Source: Lonepinella sp042468235 | GTDB taxonomy: Bacteria; Pseudomonadota; Gammaproteobacteria; Enterobacterales; Pasteurellaceae | Length of the DNA: 64,000 nt | Direction: 5' to 3' | Assembly (NCBI RefSeq): GCF_042468235.1 | Contig: NZ_CP170386.1 | Coordinates: 434,001 to 498,000 of the forward strand | In this document: piece after piece, positions 1 through 8,637 of the stretch | Position numbering within the stretch: position 1 is the first letter of the stretch | Layout: each line of letters begins with the position of its first letter | Made by a program: the position numbers and the translations under genes | Notes under the pieces: generated by a model | Database searches by the model: none | Told to the model about the DNA's origin: nothing | Seen by the model: the letters and a program-made list of their open reading frames with translations, nothing else

Positions 1-565
1 CGACAATCACTGCACAGCAACGATCATCAATCACCGCTTTTACGCTGGCTAAATCATTAAATTTAACATGAATAATATCTGCTGGTTTCGGACCAAAGCC
101 ATCAGAATATTTCGGTTGTCCTGCAACGCTGACGGTAAATAGCGTACGACCGTGGAAACTTTGTTTAAAGGAGATAATGGTGGATTTTTGATAACCATAG
201 TTATCTACTGCATAACGGCGAGCTAATTTTAATGCTGCCTCATTGGCTTCTGCACCAGAATTAGCGAACATGACACGCTCTGCAAAGGTATGTTGAACTA
301 ATTTACTGGCGAGTGCAAGGGTCGGTTCGCTGGTAAACCAGTTACTTGAATGCCATAATTTTTCGCTTTGGGATTTGAGTACCTCCACAATTTCATCAGG
401 GCAATGACCGAGTGAATTAACGGTAATGCCGCTGGTGAAGTCAATATATTCTTTGCCGTCTTGATCCCAGACGTGGCTGCCTTTTCCTTTGATGGGGATA
501 AAGTTAGCGGGGGTGTAGTTTTGGATCATGACTTGATCGAATGTTTGTCTGTTGTATTGGGGCAT
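1..565 (-). CDS. argD: Acetylornithine aminotransferase, N-terminal part (cut by window edge)
   Basis: Class-III PLP-dependent aminotransferase of arginine biosynthesis, converting N-acetylglutamate semialdehyde to N-acetylornithine; the family often also acts in the succinyl-DAP step of lysine synthesis. About 188 residues are visible from ATG at 565. The reading begins MPQYNRQTFDQV and continues with YTPANFIPIKGKGS, the substrate-site stretch NSGAEANEAALKLARR and FHGRTLFTVSVAGQPKYS, all close to E. coli ArgD. The PLP lysine lies beyond position 1. The ArgD paralogue AstC/AruC cannot be fully excluded, but the N-terminal spacing and wording fit ArgD. Downstream context is outside the window. 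Confidence 0.85.
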   Translation of the reverse strand, partial: MPQYNRQTFDQVMIQNYTPANFIPIKGKGSHVWDQDGKEYIDFTSGITVNSLGHCPDEIVEVLKSQSEKLWHSSNWFTSEPTLALASKLVQHTFAERVMFANSGAEANEAALKLARRYAVDNYGYQKSTIISFKQSFHGRTLFTVSVAGQPKYSDGFGPKPADIIHVKFNDLASVKAVIDDRCCAVIV

Positions 566-654
566 TTTGATCTTCCTTTATTTTTTTAGATAGGATAAAA
601 GGATTTGATTTTTTATGCAATAGTTTTGAATAAAAATTCAGTTTTTTAATTGGA

Positions 655-1192
655 ATCGGTTTCGCCGATGGCGACTTACTTTTTCTTTGCTTGTGCAAAG
701 AAAAAGTAAGCAAAAAGAAAGCACACCCCAACTTTGCCTTGTTTCCTGAAAATAATTAAATTTGCTTAACGGAAAAGTTGTCAACTCGCTTCGCTCAAAC
801 AGCACAACTTTTCCTACAAATTTAATCATTTTCAGGCGGCAAACATGGGGACCCCATTGGTGGTGGAATGAAGTGCTGTGGAAAATTTGAGAATACCTAG
901 TACTGGCGTACTAGGTTAGGTATGGTAACGTTACTCCGTAGCTTAAAAAATATCTATTTTTTCACCGCACTTTTGTTATGCTCGATCAAAACTTGGGGCC
1001 CCGTCTGAACCGCCTGAGCGTTTTGGTATTTTTAGCTAAATTTTGTATGTCTGAGCGTAGCGAGTTCAAAATTTAGCGTGAAGAAAATACCAAATAAGCG
1101 AAGAAAAGTGGTGAAGTCGGGGTGTGCTTTTCTTTGCCTACTTTCTTTTGTACAAGCAAAAGAAAGTATGGTCGCCATCGGCGAAACCCGAT
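655..1192. repeat. ~538-bp repeat with terminal inverted repeats, copy 1
   Basis: Fills the gap between argD and tldD. The ends are inverted copies of each other (TTTCGCCGATGGCGAC at the left, GTCGCCATCGGCGAAA at the right). The interior is a series of nested hairpins. CTTACTTTTTCTTTGC pairs with its complement across a 4-base loop near 675-710. A larger stem near 748-836 has arms that begin and end with CCTGAAAA / TTTTCAGG. A central hairpin is at 896-915. A mirror-image set lies in the right half (about 1020-1100 and 1138-1168). A second copy in the same orientation lies at 2746-3281. Short ORFs cross it, but no coding signature is convincing and no transposase is present. It looks MITE-like (non-autonomous). 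Confidence 0.8.
896..944. repeat. REP-like hairpin unit inside repeat copy 1
   Basis: CCTAGTAC and GTACTAGG pair across a 4-base loop, followed by TTAGGTATGGTAACGTTACT and a CCGTAGCTT tail. The same layout (CCyyGyAC hairpin, then TTAAGCATAGTAACGCTAC, then CCGTAGC) recurs at 2981, 12692, 38367 and, shortened, at 44726. It is therefore a separate short repeat family that also forms the centre of the long element. Confidence 0.65.
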
Positions 1193-1234
1193 CTAGCCAT
1201 AAACAAAAAGGTTAAGGACAAATTAAATAAAAAT

Positions 1235-2683
1235 CTAATTTGTTCCCCCAACCGTTATCTTCTCAATCTTACAAGCTGGTTGCCCCACCCCCACTGGTAC
1301 ACTTTGTCCGTCCTTACCACACACCCCAATGCCGTGATCGATTTCTAAATTATCCGCTACCATAGACACCTGTTGCATGACTTCAATCCCATTACCAATC
1401 ATCGTTGCCCCTTTAATTGGCTTAGTGATTTTGCCTTTTTCAATTAAATAGGCTTCTGACATGGAGAAAGTAAATTTACCCGACGTAATATCCACCTGAC
1501 CGCCACCAAAGTGCGGTGCAAAAATACCCTGATCGACACTGGCGATCAAATCATCAAATTTACTTGAACCTGCCAACATATAGGTATTTGTCATACGTGG
1601 CATTGGCAAATGTGCATAGCTTTCACGGCGACCGTTGCCAGTCGGGGCAACACCCATTAAACGGGCATTCATTTTGTCTTGCATATAGCCTTGCAAAATA
1701 CCGTCTTTAATCAATACATTACATTGACTTGGAACACCCTCATCGTCCATGGTTATGGAGCCACGGCGATTTTGTAACGTGCCGTCATCTACAATAGTAC
1801 ATAAAGGGGAAGTGACTAACTCACCGATTTTACCCGTAAATAATGAACTTTCTTTACGGTTGAAGTCCCCCTCTAAACCATGACCAACTGCTTCATGTAA
1901 TAGCACACCGGGCCAACCCGCACCCAAAATTACAGGCATTAAACCAGACGGAGCAGATACTGCATTCACATTGACTAAGGCTTGGCGAACGGCTTCTTTA
2001 GCAAAATAAACGGCTCTCTGTTCACCTAAATAGGATTCAAAAAACCAGTCTAAGCCCACTCTAGCACCCACACCAGCACTACCACGTTCACGTTTACCGT
2101 CTTTTTCCACCATAACGGAAATGGACAAGCGAATTAATGGGCGAATATCGGCTGCCAAGGTGGCATCAGTGGCAACTACTAATATTTCTTCATAAAGTGC
2201 GGTGAGATTTGCCGTGACTTTAGTCACATAGGGGCTTTCTGCACGGGCAGTGCGATCCACCAAATGCAGCAATTCAATTTTCTGTTCTTTGCTTAAGGTG
2301 TTTAAAGGATTAATCGCCGCATAACGAGCAATAGCGTTCACTTCATTAAAACGTAATGGCTTGATAATATTGCTTTGATTGGGTAGTGCAATGCCTTTCA
2401 CTGCATTCGCACATTGTTGTAAATTGGCTAAATTAATCTGGTCAGAATAGGCAAACCCAGTTTTTTCACCACTTACTGCACGTACGCCCACACCACGATC
2501 AATATGAAAACTGCCCTCTTTGATAATGCTATCTTCTAACACCCAACTTTCATCTTGACTAAGTTGGAAATAGAGATCGGCATAGTCGATTTGGCGGTGT
2601 GACATGATGTCGAAGATGTTTTGGAGATCAGGTAGGGATAGGTTGCTTTGGGTGAGTAGGGATTGTTGGACTTGTCTTAGCAT
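1235..2683 (-). CDS. tldD: Metalloprotease TldD
   Basis: Zinc metalloprotease subunit of the TldD/PmbA(TldE) pair, which cleaves unfolded or modified peptides (microcin B17 maturation and CcdA degradation in E. coli); cytosolic. The 482 residues match the usual ~480. The catalytic HExxxH-type motif reads HEAVGHGLEGDFNRKESS around residues 264-281, and the C-terminal barrel contains GGGQVDITSGKFTFS. No pmbA is in the window; the two genes are usually unlinked. The gene stands alone between two direct copies of a ~535-bp repeat, so recombination between them would remove it. A USS lies just upstream at 2705-2713. Confidence 0.95.
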   Translation of the reverse strand: MLRQVQQSLLTQSNLSLPDLQNIFDIMSHRQIDYADLYFQLSQDESWVLEDSIIKEGSFHIDRGVGVRAVSGEKTGFAYSDQINLANLQQCANAVKGIALPNQSNIIKPLRFNEVNAIARYAAINPLNTLSKEQKIELLHLVDRTARAESPYVTKVTANLTALYEEILVVATDATLAADIRPLIRLSISVMVEKDGKRERGSAGVGARVGLDWFFESYLGEQRAVYFAKEAVRQALVNVNAVSAPSGLMPVILGAGWPGVLLHEAVGHGLEGDFNRKESSLFTGKIGELVTSPLCTIVDDGTLQNRRGSITMDDEGVPSQCNVLIKDGILQGYMQDKMNARLMGVAPTGNGRRESYAHLPMPRMTNTYMLAGSSKFDDLIASVDQGIFAPHFGGGQVDITSGKFTFSMSEAYLIEKGKITKPIKGATMIGNGIEVMQQVSMVADNLEIDHGIGVCGKDGQSVPVGVGQPACKIEKITVGGTN

Positions 2684-2745
2684 AATTGTTTTTGGTTAAT
2701 AAAAAAGTGCGGTGATTTTAACATAAATTTTGTTGTTTGTGTTAA

Positions 2746-3281
2746 ATCGGGTTTCGCCGATGGCGACTTACTTTTTCTTTGCTTGTGCAAAGAAAAAGTA
2801 AGCAAAAAGAAAGCACACCCCAACTTTGCCTTGTTTCCTGAAAAGGATTAAATTTGCTTAACGGAAAAGTTGTCAACTCGCTTCGCTCAAACAGCACAAA
2901 TTTTCCTACAAATTTAATCATTTTCAGGCGGCAAACATGGGGACCCCATTGGTGGTAGAATAAAATAAGGTGGAAAAACACCTAGCACTAGCGTACTAGG
3001 TTAAGCATAGTAACGCTACTCCGTAGCTTAGTAGGAAAATATCTATTTTTCAACCGCACTTTTATTTACGCTCGATCAAAACTTGGGGCCCTGTCTGAAC
3101 CGCCTGAGCGTTTTGGTATTTTTAGCTAAATTTTGCCTGTCTGAGCGTAGCGAGTTCAAAATTTAGCGTGAAGAAAATACCAAATAAGCGAAGAAAAGCG
3201 GTGAAGTCGGGGTGTGCTTTTCTTTGCCTACTTTCTTTTGCATAAGCAAAAGAAAGTATGGTCGCCCATCGGGCGAAATCC
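2746..3281. repeat. ~535-bp repeat with terminal inverted repeats, copy 2
   Basis: Near-identical direct copy of the element at 655-1192, placed between tldD and rng. It keeps the left end GGGTTTCGCCGATGGCGAC, both nested stem-loops, the central REP-like hairpin and the right half. The right end is diverged (GTCGCCCATCGGGCGAAATC) but still self-complementary, with compensating changes on both arms of the small terminal hairpin. Differences from copy 1 are scattered substitutions and small indels, suggesting older or separately evolving copies. Confidence 0.8.
2981..3029. repeat. REP-like hairpin unit inside repeat copy 2
   Basis: CCTAGCAC and GTACTAGG form the hairpin with one mismatch, followed by TTAAGCATAGTAACGCTACT and a CCGTAGC tail. 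It is the counterpart of the unit at 896-944 and of the stand-alone copies near 12692, 38367 and 44726. Confidence 0.65.
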
Positions 3282-3290
3282 GAACTTGCC

Positions 3291-3331
3291 ACAAGCAAAG
3301 AAAAAGTAAGTCGCCCTGTGGGCGAAATCCC
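3291..3331. repeat. Extra inverted end-fragment of the TIR repeat
   Basis: Immediately beyond copy 2, this stretch (ACAAGCAAAGAAAAAGTAAG followed by TCGCCCTGTGGGCGAAATCC) is the reverse complement of the left end of the element, with a changed terminal hairpin loop. It abuts the rng stop codon at 3334. It is a partial third end, from a nested insertion or a rearranged copy. Confidence 0.65.
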
Positions 3332-3333
3332 AC

Positions 3334-4809
3334 TTACATCACCACTACATCAAACTGCTCCTGCGTATAAAACACCTCAGGACGTACTTGAACCTGCTTG
3401 CCAATAAACATCTCCACTTCCGCCAACAACCCATGGCTTTCTTCCTTAATCAAATAATCCGCCACCGCTGGAGAAGCATAAATAGTAAATTGTTCACTGG
3501 AAAATAAATGATGTACCCGAATTACTTCACGCATAATTTCATAGCACACAGTTTCAACGGTTTTGGTATGTCCCCGACCTTGGCAAGCCGTACAATCGTC
3601 ACACAAAATATGCTCTAAACTTTCACGTGTACGCTTGCGGGTCATTTCGACTAAACCCAGTTGAGTAAAGCCATTGACGTTAGTTTTCACAGGATCTTTA
3701 CTTAACGCCTCCTGTAAGGATTGTAAGACACGTTGACGATGATCTTCGGTTTGCATATCAATAAAATCAATGATGATAATACCGCCTAAATTACGTAATT
3801 GTAACTGTTGTGCAATGGCTTGAGTAGCCTCAATATTGGTGTTGAAGATGGTTTCTTCTAAATTACGATGCCCGACAAATGCCCCCGTATTAATATCAAT
3901 CGTAGTCATCGCTTCGGTTTGCTCAATAATTAAATAGCCGCCAGATTTTAAATTAACCCGTTTATTTAATGCGATATTAATGGCACTTTCCACCCCATAC
4001 ACATCAAATAACGGCTGATCACCAGAATATAACACTAATTTATCGGTGAGTTCAGGCATAAATTCTTCGGTAAATTCTTTTACTTCCGCAAAACATAATT
4101 TTGAATCAATACGAATTTTCTCAATGCCCTGACCAATAAAATCACGCAATACTCTTTGTGTCAGTGCGAGTTCACCATAGATCTCAGATTTGGTCTTATA
4201 TTTTGCTCGGCGTTCCATCACTTTTCGCCAAACACGTTTTAAAAAATCCGCATCTTGTTTTAATTCTTCTTCACTCACCCCTTCCGCTGCGGTACGAACA
4301 ATATAACCGCCAAGTTCATCGCAATAGGGTTCTGTCAGGGCTTTGAGTCTTGCTCTTTCTTCTTCGCTTTCAATACGTTGTGATACACCCACATGGCTAT
4401 TTTCTGGCATAAAGACTAAATAGCGAGATGGTAAAGTAATATCTGTGGTTAACCTTGCCCCTTTGGTGCTAATGGGATCTTTGACCACTTGTACCACGAT
4501 ATCCTGTCCCTCGTGAACTAATTGAGCAATGTCTTTCACCACAAATTGTTTTTGCTCACTTTCATCCACACATTCGGTGTGAGAAACAATATCGGAAGCA
4601 TGTAAAAAAGCCGCTTTTTCTAAGCCAATATCTACAAAAGCGGATTGCATGCCGGGTAAAACACGAGTCACACGACCTTTATAAATATTCCCGACAATAC
4701 CACGTTTAGCTTGGCGTTCAATATGCACTTCTTTCAAAATCCCCGAATCCATCAAGGCAATTCGGGTCTCGTTGGGCGTGATATTGACTAATAATTCAAC
4801 ACAATTCAT
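3334..4809 (-). CDS. rng: Ribonuclease G
   Basis: Endoribonuclease of the RNase E/G family that matures the 5' end of 16S rRNA and degrades some mRNAs; cytoplasmic. The 491 residues match the family's ~489. An N-terminal S1 domain reads GNIYKGRVTRVLPGMQSAFVD (split here as GNIYKGRVTRV and LPGMQSAFVD). The catalytic aspartates sit in TTIDINTGAFVG and IIIIDFIDM. The zinc-link cysteines are in CDDCTACQGRGH (about residues 404-415). It lacks the long C-terminal scaffold of RNase E, so RNase G is the right call. The stop codon lies directly against repeat debris, so the 3' UTR derives from the repeat. Confidence 0.95.
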   Translation of the reverse strand: MNCVELLVNITPNETRIALMDSGILKEVHIERQAKRGIVGNIYKGRVTRVLPGMQSAFVDIGLEKAAFLHASDIVSHTECVDESEQKQFVVKDIAQLVHEGQDIVVQVVKDPISTKGARLTTDITLPSRYLVFMPENSHVGVSQRIESEEERARLKALTEPYCDELGGYIVRTAAEGVSEEELKQDADFLKRVWRKVMERRAKYKTKSEIYGELALTQRVLRDFIGQGIEKIRIDSKLCFAEVKEFTEEFMPELTDKLVLYSGDQPLFDVYGVESAINIALNKRVNLKSGGYLIIEQTEAMTTIDINTGAFVGHRNLEETIFNTNIEATQAIAQQLQLRNLGGIIIIDFIDMQTEDHRQRVLQSLQEALSKDPVKTNVNGFTQLGLVEMTRKRTRESLEHILCDDCTACQGRGHTKTVETVCYEIMREVIRVHHLFSSEQFTIYASPAVADYLIKEESHGLLAEVEMFIGKQVQVRPEVFYTQEQFDVVVM

Positions 4810-4924
4810 TTAACTTCAACGTCCCTAGATTTAAAAAATAATCGTCTAGGATAGCGAAAAGTAAAATAGAAATACAAGTACAAATCAGGTAAAATGTGAC
4901 CTTTCTCAAATTTATGTGAATTTT

Positions 4925-5890
4925 ATGATTGATTTTCGTCCTTTTTATCAACAAATTGCTACCACTAATTTATCGGCGTGGTTGGAAACATTGCCTTTGC
5001 AACTCAAACAATGGGAAAAACAAACTCATGGTGATTATGCTAAATGGGCAAAAGTCGTAGATTTTTTACCGCACTTAACGGCTGATCAGATTGATTTAAA
5101 AACCGCGGTGAAATCGGAGCGAGATTTTCCGTTATCGGACGGTGAACAACAGCGTTTGGTTTATCATCTTAAACAGCTTATGCCGTGGCGAAAAGGTCCT
5201 TATCATCTGTATGGCGTACATATTGATTGTGAATGGCGGTCAGATTTTAAATGGGATCGGGTATTACCGCATTTAGCCCCATTGCAAGATCGTACCATTT
5301 TAGATGTCGGCTGTGGCAGTGGTTATCATCTGTGGCGAATGGTTGGCGAGGGGGCTAAAATGGTGGTCGGTATTGATCCGACAGAATTATTTTTATGCCA
5401 ATTTGAGGCAGTTCGTAAACTGCTCAATAATGACCGCCGAGCGAATTTAATTCCTTTAGGCATTGAACAAATGCAACCGTTGGGTGTGTTTGATACGGTG
5501 TTTTCGATGGGCGTGTTATATCATCGCAAATCACCGTTAGATCATCTAAGTCAACTAAAAGATCAACTCCGCAAAGGGGGAGAGTTAGTGCTAGAAACCT
5601 TGGTGATTGATGGTGATGTGAATACCGTACTGGTGCCAGCAGATCGTTATGCCAAAATGAAAAATGTGTATTTTATCCCCTCTGTTGCCTGTTTGATTAA
5701 CTGGTTACAAAAAGTAGGTTTTTGTCATGTACGTTGTGTTGATCAAGCCATGACGACATTGGAAGAACAGCGTAAAACAGATTGGTTAGACAATGAAAGT
5801 CTGATTGATTTTTTAGATCCAGAAGATCACAGTAAAACTATTGAGGGCTATCCCGCACCGAAAAGGGCAGTGATTATTGCCAACAAATAA
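4925..5890 (+). CDS. cmoB: tRNA U34 carboxymethyltransferase CmoB
   Basis: Uses carboxy-S-adenosylmethionine to convert 5-hydroxyuridine at tRNA position 34 to 5-carboxymethoxyuridine, widening wobble decoding. It has 321 residues from ATG at 4925; an in-frame GTG at 4916 would add three residues, but Pasteurellaceae homologues begin MIDFRPFYQQ. The Rossmann motif I reads ILDVGCGSGYHLWRM, followed by GIDPTELFLCQFEAVRK, both typical of CmoB. Its partner cmoA is not in the window. A strong hairpin terminator follows at 5899-5930. Confidence 0.95.
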   Translation: MIDFRPFYQQIATTNLSAWLETLPLQLKQWEKQTHGDYAKWAKVVDFLPHLTADQIDLKTAVKSERDFPLSDGEQQRLVYHLKQLMPWRKGPYHLYGVHIDCEWRSDFKWDRVLPHLAPLQDRTILDVGCGSGYHLWRMVGEGAKMVVGIDPTELFLCQFEAVRKLLNNDRRANLIPLGIEQMQPLGVFDTVFSMGVLYHRKSPLDHLSQLKDQLRKGGELVLETLVIDGDVNTVLVPADRYAKMKNVYFIPSVACLINWLQKVGFCHVRCVDQAMTTLEEQRKTDWLDNESLIDFLDPEDHSKTIEGYPAPKRAVIIANK

Positions 5891-5898
5891 AATGGAAT

Positions 5899-5930
5899 TA
5901 AGGTGCGAATAAACGCACCTTATATTTTAT
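5899..5930 (+). terminator. Rho-independent terminator after cmoB (shared with pepA)
   Basis: TAAGGTGCG (5899-5907) pairs perfectly with CGCACCTTA (5914-5922) across a six-base loop and is followed by TATTTTATT. cmoB and pepA converge here, so it may serve both. Confidence 0.8.
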
Positions 5931-7387
5931 TATTTCACTTGATTGATTAAAAACTGGGTGAGCAGCCCAACAGGTCGTCCAGTTGCCCCTTTATTCGTTC
6001 CTTGTAACCAAGCTGTGCCCGCAATATCTAAATGCGCCCAAGGGTATTTGGTCGCAAAATTAGATAAAAACGCCCCCGCCGTAATAGCACCACCAAAACG
6101 TCCACCAATATTGGCTAAATCGGCAAAATTCGATTTAAGCTGCTCTTGATATTCTTCGCTTAACGGTAAACGCCATGCTTTATCTTGGCTTTGTTGTGAG
6201 GCTTGCAATAATTGGGCAGAAAGATCATCATCGCTCGAAACTAAACCACTGTTATGCTGACCTAATGCAATCATACAAGCCCCAGTTAAGGTGGCAATAT
6301 CAATCACACATTCAGGATCAAAATGTTCAACGTAAGTCAATGTATCACACAACACTAAACGTCCCTCTGCATCAGTATTTAGCACTTCTACAGTTAGTCC
6401 ATTCATGGTGGTTAGAATATCACCTGGGCGATAAGCGTTGCCGTCAGGTAGGTTTTCACAACCTGCCAACACGCCAATCACATTGAGGGGTAATTGCAAT
6501 TCAACTAAAGCGTTCATCACACCCAAGACACTCGCTGCACCACACATATCGTATTTCATTTCGTCCATCTCAGCGGCTGGCTTAAGCGAAATACCACCCG
6601 CATCAAAGGTTAATCCTTTTCCCACTAACACGATAGGTTTTGCATTGGGATTAGGGTGATTTTTATAGTCTAAAATACTCAGTTTAGCTTCATTGTGTGA
6701 ACCACGCGAAACGGCTAAATAAGCGTTCATACCTAATTTTGCCATATCTTTTTCATCTAGCACGGTGGTGGTTAAAAGTGCGGTATGTTTTTCAAGATTT
6801 TTTGCTTGTTCACTTAAATAGGTAGGTGTACACACATTCGGTGGGCAATTTGCCACATCTTTGGCTATTTTTGTACCCAACGCAATGGCTTTCGCATGCT
6901 GAATAGCTTGTTCTGCTTGTGGGGCATCAGTATGGAAAATAATTTCGCTTAATTTGTGTTGAACGTCGCTTTTCTTGCTTTTAAATTGATCGAAAATATA
7001 ATCTTCTGCGACAAAAGTTTCGAGGGCAAAACGGATGTTCCAGTATAAATCACGATCTTTAATTTTTACATCCGTTAACCCATTAACCAAGGTTTTGGTG
7101 GCGGTTTGTTTAACAAATTGAATCGCTTTTTGTGCAATCTGTTTAAATTCACGTTCGCTGATTTCACCTTGTTTGCCCGCTCCCACCAAAATTAAACGTT
7201 GCCCATTTTGGCGTAACAAACTGATCTGTCCGATTTTTCCTGAAATTTCATCGCACTTAATCAGCGAACTAATTTCACTGCAATGGTCAAATTGTTTGGC
7301 AATATTTGACAGTTCGCCTTGCTCAAAAATAGCTAATAATATGGCATCTGCACTGGAGAGCGCGGTGGTATTTGCTGAATATTTCAT
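5930..7387 (-). CDS. pepA: Leucyl aminopeptidase (M17 family) PepA
   Basis: Cytosolic hexameric aminopeptidase with two metal ions; in E. coli it also acts as a DNA-binding cofactor in Xer recombination at cer. The 485 residues suit the family. Metal-binding and active-site motifs are visible: GKGLTFDAGGISLKP, DEMKYDMCGAASVLG, the signature NTDAEGRLVL, and IATLTGACMIALG. PepB was considered; length and N-terminus favour PepA. It is divergent from lptF, with 135 bp between them, as in many gammaproteobacteria. Confidence 0.9.
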   Translation of the reverse strand: MKYSANTTALSSADAILLAIFEQGELSNIAKQFDHCSEISSLIKCDEISGKIGQISLLRQNGQRLILVGAGKQGEISEREFKQIAQKAIQFVKQTATKTLVNGLTDVKIKDRDLYWNIRFALETFVAEDYIFDQFKSKKSDVQHKLSEIIFHTDAPQAEQAIQHAKAIALGTKIAKDVANCPPNVCTPTYLSEQAKNLEKHTALLTTTVLDEKDMAKLGMNAYLAVSRGSHNEAKLSILDYKNHPNPNAKPIVLVGKGLTFDAGGISLKPAAEMDEMKYDMCGAASVLGVMNALVELQLPLNVIGVLAGCENLPDGNAYRPGDILTTMNGLTVEVLNTDAEGRLVLCDTLTYVEHFDPECVIDIATLTGACMIALGQHNSGLVSSDDDLSAQLLQASQQSQDKAWRLPLSEEYQEQLKSNFADLANIGGRFGGAITAGAFLSNFATKYPWAHLDIAGTAWLQGTNKGATGRPVGLLTQFLINQVK

Positions 7388-7522
7388 TTTGTTTCCTACT
7401 GTTTTTATACTTAAAAATAAGGTATCATAGCCGACTAGCTTTATACCGACAAAGTGCGGTTTAAATTAACCCAATTTTTATAAATTGCAAGAAAAATCTT
7501 GTAACAGAATGATAGGCATAAT

Positions 7523-8626
7523 GTGATTTTAAATAGATATTTATTTAAGGAAGTGTTCAAAAGCCAAGTGGCGATTTTGTTTATTTTACTTCTGATTTTC
7601 TTTTGTCAACAACTTGTTAGAGTATTAGGTTCTGCGGCGAATGGCAAAGTGCCAGCAGATTTAGTCGTCTCTTTGCTCGGTTTAGGTATGCCAACCATGG
7701 CACAATTAATGTTGCCGTTATCGTTATTTATTGCCATTTTGTTAACGTTCGGGCGACTTTATGCCGAAAGTGAGATTACCGTGATGCGTGCCTGTGGCGT
7801 GGGCTCTCGCCTATTAGTTAAAGTAGTGTTGATTTTATCTGTGTTTACCGCAGGATTAGCTGCTTATAATGCATTATGGCTATCACCATGGGCGATAAAA
7901 AGACAAACAGATATCGTGGAAGATGCCAAAGCTAACCCACGTATGGCAGCGTTAAGTTCGGGGCAATTTATGTCGTCGGATAATGGGGATTTTGTACTAT
8001 TTATTAATGAGATCAATAATAACAAAATTCATGATGTGTATATTTTCCAAATGAAACCGAAAAAGAATTTTAAACCCGCTGTAGTGACAGCAGAACTAGG
8101 AGAATTGACATCTTTACCAAATGGTGATCAATTGTTAAGTTTGGAAAAAAGTCAACGAATTGAAGGTACTGCGGTTTTGCCGGATTTTAGAATCACCAAT
8201 TTTGATCAATATCATGCTTATTTAGGGCATCAAATTGTTGATTCAAAAGCTTCTGAGGAAGCGGAAACATTAAATTTTGCTGAGTTAAATAAATCTAAAT
8301 CAAATGCGGCAAAAGCAGAATTGCAATGGCGAATTACCTTAGTGTTGGCAGTGCCATTAATGGCGTTGTTGGCGGTACCATTAAGCCGTGTGAATCCACG
8401 TCAGGGCAGATTTGCCAAAATTTTACCCGCACTTTTATTATATTTAATCTATTTCTTAGCGCAGAGTTCATTGAAATCCGCAGGCGGTGCCGGCAAATTA
8501 GACGCTACCTTATGGATGCCATTAGTGAATGTGGTATTTTTGTTATTAGGGATTGTGTTAAATAGCTGGGAAACGGCGTTTATGTATAAAATCCGTAACC
8601 TATTTAATAAACCTAAACTGGCATAA
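7523..8626 (+). CDS. lptF: LPS export ABC transporter permease LptF
   Basis: Inner-membrane permease of the LptB2FG complex that extracts lipopolysaccharide and feeds it to LptC/A/D. It has 367 residues. An N-terminal membrane block (about residues 12-115) is followed by a periplasmic beta-jellyroll and three C-terminal helices (about 270-350). The start is GTG at 7523; the overlapping ATG at 7521 runs straight into TGA. The next gene, lptG, follows after 11 bp. LptB and the LptCA genes are elsewhere. Confidence 0.93.
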   Translation: MILNRYLFKEVFKSQVAILFILLLIFFCQQLVRVLGSAANGKVPADLVVSLLGLGMPTMAQLMLPLSLFIAILLTFGRLYAESEITVMRACGVGSRLLVKVVLILSVFTAGLAAYNALWLSPWAIKRQTDIVEDAKANPRMAALSSGQFMSSDNGDFVLFINEINNNKIHDVYIFQMKPKKNFKPAVVTAELGELTSLPNGDQLLSLEKSQRIEGTAVLPDFRITNFDQYHAYLGHQIVDSKASEEAETLNFAELNKSKSNAAKAELQWRITLVLAVPLMALLAVPLSRVNPRQGRFAKILPALLLYLIYFLAQSSLKSAGGAGKLDATLWMPLVNVVFLLLGIVLNSWETAFMYKIRNLFNKPKLA

Positions 8627-8637
8627 GGATAAGCACC

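Noticed and set aside
638..829. Short minus-strand ORF in repeat copy 1 (and its counterparts at 504-731, 1124-1348 and 2742-2981)
   Set aside because: They run through hairpin arms of the repeat, have no RBS or family match, and the copies differ by frame-changing indels.
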